A stretch of DNA of 64,000 nucleotides, taken from positions 1 to 64,000 of the forward strand of contig NZ_FNEX01000011.1 of the NCBI RefSeq assembly GCF_900100435.1, in the 5' to 3' direction. The notes under the pieces are model-generated. The model saw only the letters and a list, made by a program, of their open reading frames with translations. It was not told the origin of the DNA and ran no database searches. Positions 7,455-14,752 of the stretch are shown here, one piece after another. The position numbers were made by a program, and so were the translations under genes. Positions within the stretch are counted from its first letter, which is position 1. Each line of letters starts with the position of its first letter. This stretch comes from Pedobacter sp. ok626 (GTDB taxonomy: Bacteria; Bacteroidota; Bacteroidia; Sphingobacteriales; Sphingobacteriaceae).

Positions 7455-9953
7455 ATGAGCAATAAACTCCAAAGCCGTTTCTTCAAAGCCATAAAAGGAA
7501 AAATCATAATTGCACTGCTCTTAGCTTGTTTTGCTATGTTTATGGCTTGGGCAGTAAGCAAGGTGGCTTTTAAAGAAATGCTGACCACTGTGGAGAACAT
7601 TACCGCACCAAGTGAGCGCTTAAGGGTCGTGAATGCAATTTCACGAAAAATAGGGGCACTTGATCAGCAGCAAAAAAAGAAGGCATTTAACGATCCAGGT
7701 AATTACAACCAGTTATTTAAGGAGTCCAGGCAATTGCGACTGGTGCTAGATACTTTGGCTGGGTTATATACCAATGACTCTACCCAGCTGACCCGGATTT
7801 TAACCATCAAAAGACTTTTAAGAGAAAGAGATAAGCAGTTTATAAATTACCTTAAAGTAAGAGAGCGGCTTGTAAATAGCAAGTCTTTCTCTGAACAGGT
7901 TAAAAATCTAAGCGCGCTGGCAGCCAAAAGTTCAGAACAGGCTGATAGTACCATAGTAGCTACAGAACAGAAAACATCCACAACCACCATATATCCAACA
8001 GAAGAGCGTCCAAAAGGCTTTTTTGGTAAATTATTCGGTAAGAAAAGGACCAATGAAGAGGATAATGGGGTCAAGATTGTAAACGAAGAAAAGGTAAAAA
8101 GAGATACCATTGCCTTGTCTGCCGAAGCCCGAATGACAAAAAAACTGGAGCAGTCCTTAAAGGTTATTGAGAAAGAACAGCGGATTAAAAATGAGAGTTT
8201 CCTAAACATGGAAGCACTTTTAACTGATGCAAATAACTTACTGGTTAGCCAAATGCTTGATGTTTTGAGAAAGGTAGAGAGTGAAGTTGTTGCACAAATT
8301 GAATTAAACGGTATTCAGGCTAAAAATGTAGTAAATACAGGTATCAATACGATTAGTCTCATTATGCTTATCTTTTTCTTTTTAACGGTTCTCTTGCTCT
8401 ATTTCATTTTAACAGACATTACAAAAAGCAATAAATACAGGACCGAGCTGGAACTGGCAAAAGACGAAGCTGAATACCATGGAAGAGCCAAACAGCGGTT
8501 TCTTTCCAATATGAGTCACGAAATCAGAACACCCTTGCAATCCATTATTGGCTATTCCGAAATCATTAGAAAGCAGGAAAAACCGCAACGCAAAGATATT
8601 GAGGCCATTTATCATTCTTCAGAGCATCTATTGCAAATTGTGAATGAAGTATTGGATTACAACCGGATTATTTCGGGCAAATTTACCTTCTCCGAAAAAT
8701 CATTTGATATCGAACAACTACTTAATGAGGTGGTTTCGGTGATGCGGGCACAAGCCGAACTCAAATCGCTTCAGCTGATTACCGAATTTGAGCTTTCTGG
8801 CATTAAATACGTAGAGGGAGACCCTTTTAGGTTAAAACAGATTTTGTATAATCTTTTGGGAAATGCGATAAAATTTACAATAAAAGGTGAGGTCACACTC
8901 TCCGCATTTTTCAAAAGACAGGGAGAGCTCCTTCATTTTACTTTTCTGGTGAAAGACACTGGGGTTGGACTATCTGAAGACGAAACAAAGCTGATCTTTA
9001 ATGAGTTTGAACAGGTTAGCACTTTAGAAGATGAAGAATTGAATCTATCTGGTGCCGGGCTGGGCTTAACCATTATCAAATCATTGATTGAACAGCAAGG
9101 AGGCAGGGTTTATGTGAAAAGTAAGAAAGGTGTAGGCAGCGTATTTACGGTTTACCTAACACTTAGGATATCCAGCGAACCAGAATATGAAAGTAAGCTG
9201 ATCGAATCTCCGGTTTATAAAGGAAAAGTTTGGGTAGTAGATGATGACCAGTTGATTCTGGATCTATGTGCCGTTATTTTTGAAAACCACGGTATTGATG
9301 CCCAGTTTTTTAACTCGCCCACACAATTGTTAAATGCCGAGTGGAACAATGAGGTAAAGTATATATTGATGGATATGCGGATGCCTGAAATGAGTGGTAT
9401 AACCCTTTGTCGGCTGCTGAGAGAGAAAATAGGCAATGCAGTGAAGATCTATGCTATTACTGCACAGGTGTTGCCTGATGAGCGCGAATTGCTTTTAAAG
9501 AATGGATTTGATGGCCTGGTGATGAAACCCTTTAAACAAGAGGAACTTTTAACCATATTTTATAATCAGGCTACTACCGTTGTGGAAACTGACGAATCGG
9601 CTGAAATAGAAATAGAATCCGTTGACTTGGATTTGACTGCATTAAAGAAAATGACTTTCAACGATGATGAGCAACTAAAAAAAATACTCCTCAGATTTTC
9701 GGAAGACAGTTTGAACGATAGCGATGAAATAAGGGATGCGGTGGATAAAGCTGATCAACCTCGGTTGCGGTTACTTACCCATCGACTGGCTGGAAGAATT
9801 GCTCAGATAGGTGCAAAAAAGCTGGCCACTGCATTTAGATTGATGGAAATGGAATTGGGTAACAAAGATTTAGATCCGCTTAAAAAGCCTCAGATAGAGG
9901 CTTTGCTAACACAGCTGAGCCAGTTATTGGCTCAGATTAAGACGTCAGAATAA
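7455..9953 (+). CDS. Hybrid sensor histidine kinase with REC and Hpt domains
   Basis: An 832-residue membrane kinase. A membrane segment at about residues 16-36 and a second at about 298-320 enclose a mostly helical, charged extracytoplasmic region. That region includes a low-complexity T/K/E-rich part and a basic FFGKLFGKK stretch. HisKA follows, with His355 in FLSNMSHEIRTPLQ, then a HATPase domain (N box GNAIKFT, G boxes DTGVGL and GAGLGL). A receiver domain has Asp640 in MDMRMPEMSG, and a C-terminal Hpt domain has His776 in LTHRLAGRIAQIGA. All four phosphorelay parts except the final receiver are in one chain, as in BarA/ArcB-type kinases. The tail-to-tail neighbour, an NtrC-type regulator only 3 bases away, is the obvious partner. 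The input signal is unknown. Confidence 0.93.
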   Translation: MSNKLQSRFFKAIKGKIIIALLLACFAMFMAWAVSKVAFKEMLTTVENITAPSERLRVVNAISRKIGALDQQQKKKAFNDPGNYNQLFKESRQLRLVLDTLAGLYTNDSTQLTRILTIKRLLRERDKQFINYLKVRERLVNSKSFSEQVKNLSALAAKSSEQADSTIVATEQKTSTTTIYPTEERPKGFFGKLFGKKRTNEEDNGVKIVNEEKVKRDTIALSAEARMTKKLEQSLKVIEKEQRIKNESFLNMEALLTDANNLLVSQMLDVLRKVESEVVAQIELNGIQAKNVVNTGINTISLIMLIFFFLTVLLLYFILTDITKSNKYRTELELAKDEAEYHGRAKQRFLSNMSHEIRTPLQSIIGYSEIIRKQEKPQRKDIEAIYHSSEHLLQIVNEVLDYNRIISGKFTFSEKSFDIEQLLNEVVSVMRAQAELKSLQLITEFELSGIKYVEGDPFRLKQILYNLLGNAIKFTIKGEVTLSAFFKRQGELLHFTFLVKDTGVGLSEDETKLIFNEFEQVSTLEDEELNLSGAGLGLTIIKSLIEQQGGRVYVKSKKGVGSVFTVYLTLRISSEPEYESKLIESPVYKGKVWVVDDDQLILDLCAVIFENHGIDAQFFNSPTQLLNAEWNNEVKYILMDMRMPEMSGITLCRLLREKIGNAVKIYAITAQVLPDERELLLKNGFDGLVMKPFKQEELLTIFYNQATTVVETDESAEIEIESVDLDLTALKKMTFNDDEQLKKILLRFSEDSLNDSDEIRDAVDKADQPRLRLLTHRLAGRIAQIGAKKLATAFRLMEMELGNKDLDPLKKPQIEALLTQLSQLLAQIKTSE

Positions 9954-9956
9954 TAT

Positions 9957-11285
9957 TTATTCGATATCGTAACGCTCCATTTTACTGTAGAGTGTTTTTC
10001 TATCTATATTAAGGAGTTTTGCGGCTTTAGATTTATTGTATTTTACTTTGATGAGTGTTTCTATAATCATTGCCTTTTCATTCAGCTCATTAATTGCTTT
10101 TAGATCAGTGCTATTGGTTCTTGGTGCTTGATTTATAGCTATGGTCATCTCCTCAGGAAGGGATTCCAATTCAGCAGTTTCATTGGGTGTAAGCAACACC
10201 ATACGTTTAATTACATTTTTGAGTTCGCGTAAATTGCCCGGCCAGTCGTATTGTAGCAATAGCGCCTTAGCTTCCGCTGAGATATTTTGTACATTTCTGT
10301 CCAGTTCCTGATTGGAAAGTTTGATAAAGTGAGCAATGAAAAGCTCAATATCTTTATCTCTGTCTCTTAGTGCAGGCAATTGTATTTTAAACTCATTCAG
10401 TCGGTGATAAAGATCTTCTCTGAAAGAACCATTGGCTACACTCGTTTTCAGATCATCATTGGTAGCAGTAATAATTCTTACATCAACTTTAATAGATTTG
10501 GTACTACCTAGTGGCTGTATAGTTCTTTCCTGAAGCGCCCGAAGCATTTTAACTTGAACCTCATAGCTTAAATTTCCAACTTCATCTAAGAAAAGCGTAC
10601 CACCTTCGGCAGCTTCAAATTGGCCTTTTTTGTCAGTTAAAGCCCCTGTAAAAGCCCCTTTTGCATGACCAAACAGTTCGCTGGCTGCTAAATCTTTAGA
10701 TAATGCCCCACAGTCAATGGCCACAAATGGTTTGTTACTACGTTTACTCTGTGTATGTAAGGCACGTGCCGCGTACTCCTTACCTGTACCACTTTCGCCC
10801 TGTATAATTACCGACATATCTGTAGGTGCTACCAGGTTAATATGCTCATAAAGCTTATCAGCAATGGTGCTTTTGCCTTTTATGGCATCAGCATGTTCAA
10901 CAGATTTATCGGATTTCGTATTCGCCTTTTTACCGAGTGCATTTTTGATGAGCATAAGGAGCTCATCCGGATTAACCGGCTTGGTGATATAATCAAATGC
11001 ACCGAGCTGTATAGATTTTACGGCCGTTCTAACATCGTTAAAACTGGTCATGATGATTGCTGGTTGGGGCGCGCCTTTTTCCAACACATGGGAGAGGACA
11101 TCTAAACCGGTGCCATCTGGTAAACGATAATCAATCAATAGGAGATCGAAATTTTGCTGATCAGTTATTTTAAAAGCTTTCTTTACATCGTTTACAACAT
11201 ATGGTTCATAGCCATGCTTTGTAAGAAAGCCTTCTAACACCTGAGAGAAAGTAGAATCGTCTTCAATGATCAGTATTTTTGCCAT
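9957..11285 (-). CDS. NtrC-family sigma-54-dependent response regulator
   Basis: A 442-residue regulator with the classic order. The receiver domain (residues 1-115) has phospho-acceptor Asp52 in LLIDYRLPDGTG and the acidic pair E8-D9-D10. The AAA+ sigma-54 interaction domain has Walker A GESGTGKE at 163-170 and the sigma-54-contact loop GAFTGA at 210-215. The C-terminal Fis-type helix-turn-helix includes NKSKAAKLLNIDRKTLYSKM. It activates transcription with RpoN after phosphorylation. It ends 3 bases from the hybrid kinase gene, tail to tail, so the two share a locus but not a transcript; phosphotransfer from the kinase's Hpt His is the likely input. A -7 box lies about 24 bases upstream on the minus strand. 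Target genes are not known; one imperfect sigma-54-like site is noted at 48130. Confidence 0.95.
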   Translation of the reverse strand: MAKILIIEDDSTFSQVLEGFLTKHGYEPYVVNDVKKAFKITDQQNFDLLLIDYRLPDGTGLDVLSHVLEKGAPQPAIIMTSFNDVRTAVKSIQLGAFDYITKPVNPDELLMLIKNALGKKANTKSDKSVEHADAIKGKSTIADKLYEHINLVAPTDMSVIIQGESGTGKEYAARALHTQSKRSNKPFVAIDCGALSKDLAASELFGHAKGAFTGALTDKKGQFEAAEGGTLFLDEVGNLSYEVQVKMLRALQERTIQPLGSTKSIKVDVRIITATNDDLKTSVANGSFREDLYHRLNEFKIQLPALRDRDKDIELFIAHFIKLSNQELDRNVQNISAEAKALLLQYDWPGNLRELKNVIKRMVLLTPNETAELESLPEEMTIAINQAPRTNSTDLKAINELNEKAMIIETLIKVKYNKSKAAKLLNIDRKTLYSKMERYDIE

Positions 11286-11308
11286 AGGTATTGCGCTTGT
11301 GATAATAG

Positions 11309-11316
11309 CAAAAATA
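11309..11316 (-). promoter_or_regulatory. Bacteroidota -7 box for the NtrC-type gene
   Basis: On the minus strand this reads TATTTTTG, fitting the Bacteroidota -7 consensus TAnnTTTG, and lies about 24 bases upstream of the ATG at 11285. That spacing would give a short leader of roughly 15-20 bases. It abuts the terminator of the preceding minus-strand gene. No clear -33 element was seen. Confidence 0.45.
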
Positions 11317-11344
11317 CAAAAGCCGGATGAAATCCGGCTTTTGT
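11316..11344 (-). terminator. Rho-independent terminator of the small secreted protein gene
   Basis: A perfect 13-bp stem (ACAAAAGCCGGAT at 11316-11328 and its complement at 11332-11344) has a 3-base loop. On the minus strand it is followed by a T-rich stretch (GTATTTTTGC). It stands 38 bases beyond the stop of the gene at 11382 and separates that gene from the NtrC-type gene. Confidence 0.85.
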
Positions 11345-11381
11345 GAGGTAATATATTATATAAATTAAGGGATATAGGGAC

Positions 11382-11693
11382 TTATTCTATAACCACACCG
11401 TCTTTACCTAGTTTTAAAGAGGCGGTTTCTTCTCCTTTTTTAACATCAACCTGATAATATTCAGATTTGTCTGCTTTTGTAACAAGGAATGCAGCTGTTG
11501 GGATCCATTCTTTATATTTGTCTGAAGCTAATGTAGCTTTTACTGGATCTGGAAGATCCTTCAATTCAACTGGAGTTTTAGTTGTACTGTCTTGTGGTAC
11601 GCTGATTACAACTGGAACTTTGATTTCGCTTGCTTGTACTGCTGATAATCCTGCAAATGCTAGGAACGCTGCTGATAAAATGATCTTTTTCAT
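11382..11693 (-). CDS. Small secreted protein, PepSY-like
   Basis: A 103-residue protein with a clear Sec signal peptide: MKKIILSAAFLAFAGLSAVQA, probable cleavage after residue 21. The mature part is about 80 residues. It has a Lys/Asp-rich LPDPVKATLASDKYKEW segment (helix-like), then strands ending YYQVDVKKGEETASLKLGKDG. This helix followed by Y-x-V and a G-K-D-G turn is reminiscent of PepSY-like/DUF2874-type domains common in secreted Bacteroidota proteins; the match is by eye. It is monocistronic, with its own terminator at 11316-11344. The function is unknown. PepSY-type domains are proposed to act as periplasmic inhibitors or binders, but nothing here proves that. Confidence 0.75.
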   Translation of the reverse strand: MKKIILSAAFLAFAGLSAVQASEIKVPVVISVPQDSTTKTPVELKDLPDPVKATLASDKYKEWIPTAAFLVTKADKSEYYQVDVKKGEETASLKLGKDGVVIE

Positions 11694-12063
11694 AATTATA
11701 AAATTTAAATTCGTTTTCTAATTAATTACGATAAGGTAAAGTGCAGAATTGTGCCATAACTGGCGACTGTAATTAATTTACTGATATTCAGATTTTTATG
11801 ATTTTATTGTGTAGTTAAAGTTGTAGACTTCCTCCCCAATGTGTAGCGTGCTGAACCAAGATTTTTATTAGAATTGCTCGGCAATCCTTCGGGAACGCAA
11901 GCACACCCAGTAATTTTATTTTGATCTGGAGTCGGTTTTTACTGCTTAGCATAATTTTGTTTTGGCAAAAAACAATAACGCTGCGTTTTCAACCAAATTT
12001 CAGCTCAGTAAAGGTTTGCCATTAATTATCTAACGAGGTTTGCTTAAACAAATTAGAAAAACA
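11694..12063. other. Intergenic gap between the small secreted protein and the Rpn-type tail
   Basis: About 370 bases with no supported gene. A plus-strand TAATTTTG (11952-11959) fits the TAnnTTTG box but is about 105 bases from the next start. A somewhat GC-richer patch at 11870-11910 has no clear stem I can define. An intact Rpn-family gene would have its nuclease domain here, but no reading frame resembling it is visible, so that part has been lost. Confidence 0.4.
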
Positions 12064-12480
12064 ATGAGCGAAGAAACAGAAGGAAAAAGATCAGGCAAGG
12101 CCGAATTTGATAAGCTTGAAAGATTTATTGTAAAAATACGGGTTGCGGAAGTGGGTAACTTAAGTCCAGAGCAAATAAAGGAATATCAGGAAAACTTAAA
12201 AAAGCGAGGTAATAGTAGTAGCGTTATGGATGTTATGAGAGAAGAAGCGATTCAAAGGGGGATTGAGATAGGACTTGACGAGGGGATGGACAGGGGAATT
12301 ATGAAGGGGCGGGTAGAAGGGCTTAAAATGGGGCTTGAAGATGGTATTAAAATAGGAGTTGGAAGGGGGCGCGAAGAAGAACGTAAAAAACTGGCGATTA
12401 AATTAAAAGCTGAAAATGTGTCTTTAAGCATCATCTCCAGGACTACCGGGTTTACTATAGAAGAATTAATGTCTTTATAG
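12064..12480 (+). CDS. Rpn/PD-(D/E)XK family protein, orphan C-terminal part
   Basis: From the ATG at 12064 (an in-frame TTG at 12040 is weaker) the product is 138 residues. It looks like the C-terminal third of Rpn (recombination-promoting nuclease/putative transposase) proteins. It has the linker with LSPEQIKEYQENLKK, then a run of G-x-x-x-G units (RGIEIGLDEGMDRGIMKGR and on), and the end IISRTTGFTIEELMSL. The catalytic PD-(D/E)XK domain is absent and a stop lies just upstream at 12031. It is therefore either a remnant or a small stand-alone protein from the known tendency of these genes to produce a C-terminal product. The reading frame itself is intact. Confidence 0.6.
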   Translation: MSEETEGKRSGKAEFDKLERFIVKIRVAEVGNLSPEQIKEYQENLKKRGNSSSVMDVMREEAIQRGIEIGLDEGMDRGIMKGRVEGLKMGLEDGIKIGVGRGREEERKKLAIKLKAENVSLSIISRTTGFTIEELMSL

Positions 12481-12519
12481 CAGGGAATGAAAATCTATAC
12501 AAATACATAAATCTTTTCT

Positions 12520-12527
12520 TAGCTTTG
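12520..12527 (+). promoter_or_regulatory. Bacteroidota -7 box upstream of the Rrf2 gene
   Basis: TAGCTTTG matches TAnnTTTG exactly and ends only 5 bases before the ATG at 12533. If it is used, transcription would start at or next to the start codon, giving a leaderless or nearly leaderless mRNA. Confidence 0.5.
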
Positions 12528-12532
12528 CTGTT

Positions 12533-12970
12533 ATGCTGTCTAAGAAAACGAAATATGCAATAAAGGCACTGGTTGCTCTTGGCAAGAATAGGGAAAACCC
12601 TCCTATGCAAATAGTGCGGTTAGCAGAACAAGAGATGATACCCCGGAAATTTCTGGAGCAAATCCTACTTGATATGCGTAATGCTGGCTATTTATATAGT
12701 AAGAAGGGTGCAGGGGGTGGATATAGCTTGAATAAGGATCCAAAGGATATTTATTTGGCGGATATACTTCGTATTACTGATGGACCAATAGCAATGGTTC
12801 CCTGTGCCAGTTTAAAGTTTTACCGTAAGTGTGATGAATGTCATGATGAGGTAACTTGTGGCATCAGAAAAACATTTATTGATGTAAGGGATGCTACGTT
12901 AAAAGTACTTGCCCAAACAAGCATTGCTGATGTGATTGCTAGAGAAACTGACGATACGATCGTGAGCTGA
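12533..12970 (+). CDS. Rrf2-family transcriptional regulator
   Basis: A 145-residue regulator beginning MLSKKTKYAIKALVAL, the standard Rrf2 opening, with the winged helix-turn-helix in residues 1-65 (IPRKFLEQILLDM and GGGYSL). The C-terminal part holds four cysteines, Cys91, Cys100, Cys103 and Cys109, spaced C-x8-C-x2-C-x5-C in VPCASLKFYRKCDECHDEVTCG. This pattern occurs in a large Rrf2 subgroup. By comparison with IscR/NsrR it suggests a bound Fe-S cluster or a thiol switch, but the cofactor is inferred. In other bacteria such regulators control sulfur assimilation or Fe-S genes; none is adjacent here. It has its own -7 box and terminator, so it is monocistronic. Confidence 0.93.
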   Translation: MLSKKTKYAIKALVALGKNRENPPMQIVRLAEQEMIPRKFLEQILLDMRNAGYLYSKKGAGGGYSLNKDPKDIYLADILRITDGPIAMVPCASLKFYRKCDECHDEVTCGIRKTFIDVRDATLKVLAQTSIADVIARETDDTIVS

Positions 12971-13003
12971 TAGATCTGCTTACCAAGAATCCATATGATT
13001 TTC

Positions 13004-13032
13004 AAAACCAGGACTTATCCTGGTTTTTTTTT
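13004..13032 (+). terminator. Rho-independent terminator after the Rrf2 gene
   Basis: A 10-bp perfect stem (AAAACCAGGA at 13004-13013, TCCTGGTTTT at 13018-13027) with a CTTA tetraloop runs into a total of nine or so T. It lies 34 bases after the Rrf2 stop codon. Confidence 0.9.
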
Positions 13033-13070
13033 GCCTTATAATGCCTTACCACATAGGTCCAAAATTTAAT

Positions 13071-13078
13071 TAACTTTG
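13071..13078 (+). promoter_or_regulatory. Bacteroidota -7 box for the subtilase gene
   Basis: TAACTTTG fits TAnnTTTG exactly and ends 17 bases before the ATG at 13096. This supports the ATG rather than the in-frame TTG at 13087 as start, because the TTG would sit at the transcription start. Confidence 0.55.
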
Positions 13079-13095
13079 TCAAAATTTTGAAAAAT

Positions 13096-14691
13096 ATGAA
13101 TAAGATTAACAAGGATTTTTTCTGGAGTAGAGGAATGGGAGTGGTTTTATTGGCAGCGATGCCTTTTATGTCATTTGCTCAAAAACCGAACTGGCAGAAC
13201 CTAGATTTAAAAGCTGATTCTACATTCGGTATAAGCACAGAAAAAGCTTATAACGAATTGTTAAAAGGTAAAAAATCAGTACCAGTTATAGTTGCAGTTC
13301 TTGATGGTGGCGTAGAAGATGTACATGAAGATCTAAAATCTATTATTTGGGTAAATAAAAAAGAAAAAGCTGGTAATGGAAAAGATGATGACAAAAATGG
13401 TTATATCGATGATATTCATGGCTGGAACTTTATAGGTTCTTCAAAAGGCTCTGTGAACTACGAAACTTTAGAGTTGACACGTTTAGTAAGAAGAGACAAT
13501 GCTAAATTTGCCAATGCAGATGCAACTTCAGTAAAAGCAAGCGACTTGCCTGCTTTTGAAGCTTATCAAAAAAATAAAGCTGAATTGGATCAGGAATTAG
13601 CTGAGGCTAAAACAGGATTAGAGCGTTTTGGAGGAATCAAAAATGCAATTGATGCTGTAGTGAAAAAAATCGGTAAGGAAAATCCTACGCGCGAAGATTT
13701 TCAGGCTTTTAAACCTGAAAATGATATGGAAACTAATATTCAACGTATCATGCTTGCTCAATTAAAAAACAGCAGTTTTGATGATTTCTATAAAACTCAG
13801 ATTATACCAGGTTATGATCATTATAAAAACCAGGTTGAGTATAACCTCAATGTTGATTATGATCCACGTGGTATTGTTGGTGATGATCCTAATAACAGCA
13901 AAGAGCGTTTCTATGGTAACAATGATATTGCTGGACCGGATGCGAGACATGGATCTCATGTGGCTGGTATCATTGGCGCAGTACGTACCAATGATTTAGG
14001 TATCAAAGGTGTGGCTGATAATGTAGTGATCATGGGTGTTAGATGTACGCCGAATGGTGATGAGCGTGATAAGGACGTTGCAAACGCGATTCGTTATGCT
14101 GCTGATAATGGTGCTAAGGTAATCAACATGAGCTTTGGAAAAGGCTTTTCATGGGATAAGGCAGTAGTTGATGAGGCAGTTAAATATGCTGTATCTAAAG
14201 ATGTATTGCTTGTTCATGCTGCAGGTAACGACAACAAAGATCTAGAAGTAGAGAACAACTTCCCGAACCCAGATTATATTAGTGGTGGTAAAGCAGCTTC
14301 ATGGCTTACTGTTGGTGCGTCTAGCTGGACTAATGATGGAAAGATAAAAGCTAATTTCTCTAACTATGGTAAAACGAAAGTTGATGTTTTTGCACCTGGT
14401 GTAGACATTAACTCAACAGTACCTGGATCGAAATATGAGAAATTAAGTGGTACAAGTATGGCTTCACCAGTAGTTGCTGGTTTAGCTGGACTTATTCGCT
14501 CTTACTATCCTAAATTAACTGCTGTACAAGTAAAAGATATTATTATGAAATCTGTTGTTAAAGTTAATCAGTCTGTAGAGGTTAAAACAGAAACAGATAG
14601 TAAAACTATTCCTTTTGCAGATCTATGTGTTACTGGAGGTATTGTAAATGCATATGATGCATTGAAACTAGCTGCGGAATACAAGAAATAA
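13096..14691 (+). CDS. Secreted S8 subtilisin-like serine peptidase
   Basis: A 531-residue peptidase from the ATG at 13096, with a signal peptide ending around SFAQ (residue 28). The catalytic triad is complete: Asp70 in VAVLDGGVEDVH, His285 in RHGSHVAG and Ser454 in GTSMASPVVAG; the oxyanion Asn lies in HAAGNDNKD. The Asp-to-His distance of about 215 residues is much longer than in classical subtilisins (roughly 30-60). A Lys/Glu-rich, probably helical insertion (about residues 125-260) fills it. A subgroup of Bacteroidota S8 peptidases has such insertions. No T9SS tail or pro-domain is obvious. It probably degrades proteins in the periplasm or outside. It is monocistronic, with a -7 box and a terminator at 14716. 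Confidence 0.93.
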   Translation: MNKINKDFFWSRGMGVVLLAAMPFMSFAQKPNWQNLDLKADSTFGISTEKAYNELLKGKKSVPVIVAVLDGGVEDVHEDLKSIIWVNKKEKAGNGKDDDKNGYIDDIHGWNFIGSSKGSVNYETLELTRLVRRDNAKFANADATSVKASDLPAFEAYQKNKAELDQELAEAKTGLERFGGIKNAIDAVVKKIGKENPTREDFQAFKPENDMETNIQRIMLAQLKNSSFDDFYKTQIIPGYDHYKNQVEYNLNVDYDPRGIVGDDPNNSKERFYGNNDIAGPDARHGSHVAGIIGAVRTNDLGIKGVADNVVIMGVRCTPNGDERDKDVANAIRYAADNGAKVINMSFGKGFSWDKAVVDEAVKYAVSKDVLLVHAAGNDNKDLEVENNFPNPDYISGGKAASWLTVGASSWTNDGKIKANFSNYGKTKVDVFAPGVDINSTVPGSKYEKLSGTSMASPVVAGLAGLIRSYYPKLTAVQVKDIIMKSVVKVNQSVEVKTETDSKTIPFADLCVTGGIVNAYDALKLAAEYKK

Positions 14692-14715
14692 ATTCAGAAT
14701 TACAACCGACCGAAT

Positions 14716-14750
14716 AAAAAAGCCATTGATAGCAATACAATGGCTTTTTT
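14716..14750. terminator. Bidirectional terminator between subtilase and NTPase genes
   Basis: AAAAAAGCCATTG (14716-14728) pairs with CAATGGCTTTTTT (14738-14750) around a 9-base loop. A-run on one side and T-run on the other make it work for both convergent genes. Confidence 0.88.
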
Positions 14751-14752
14751 AT

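Noticed and set aside
7847..8209. Antisense gene of 120 residues within the hybrid kinase
   Set aside because: The composition is Phe/Ser/Leu-rich, typical of the complement of coiled-coil coding sequence. The plus-strand kinase is certain here.
12064..12480. Intact Rpn transposase/nuclease
   Set aside because: The catalytic domain is missing and the frame is closed upstream at 12031.
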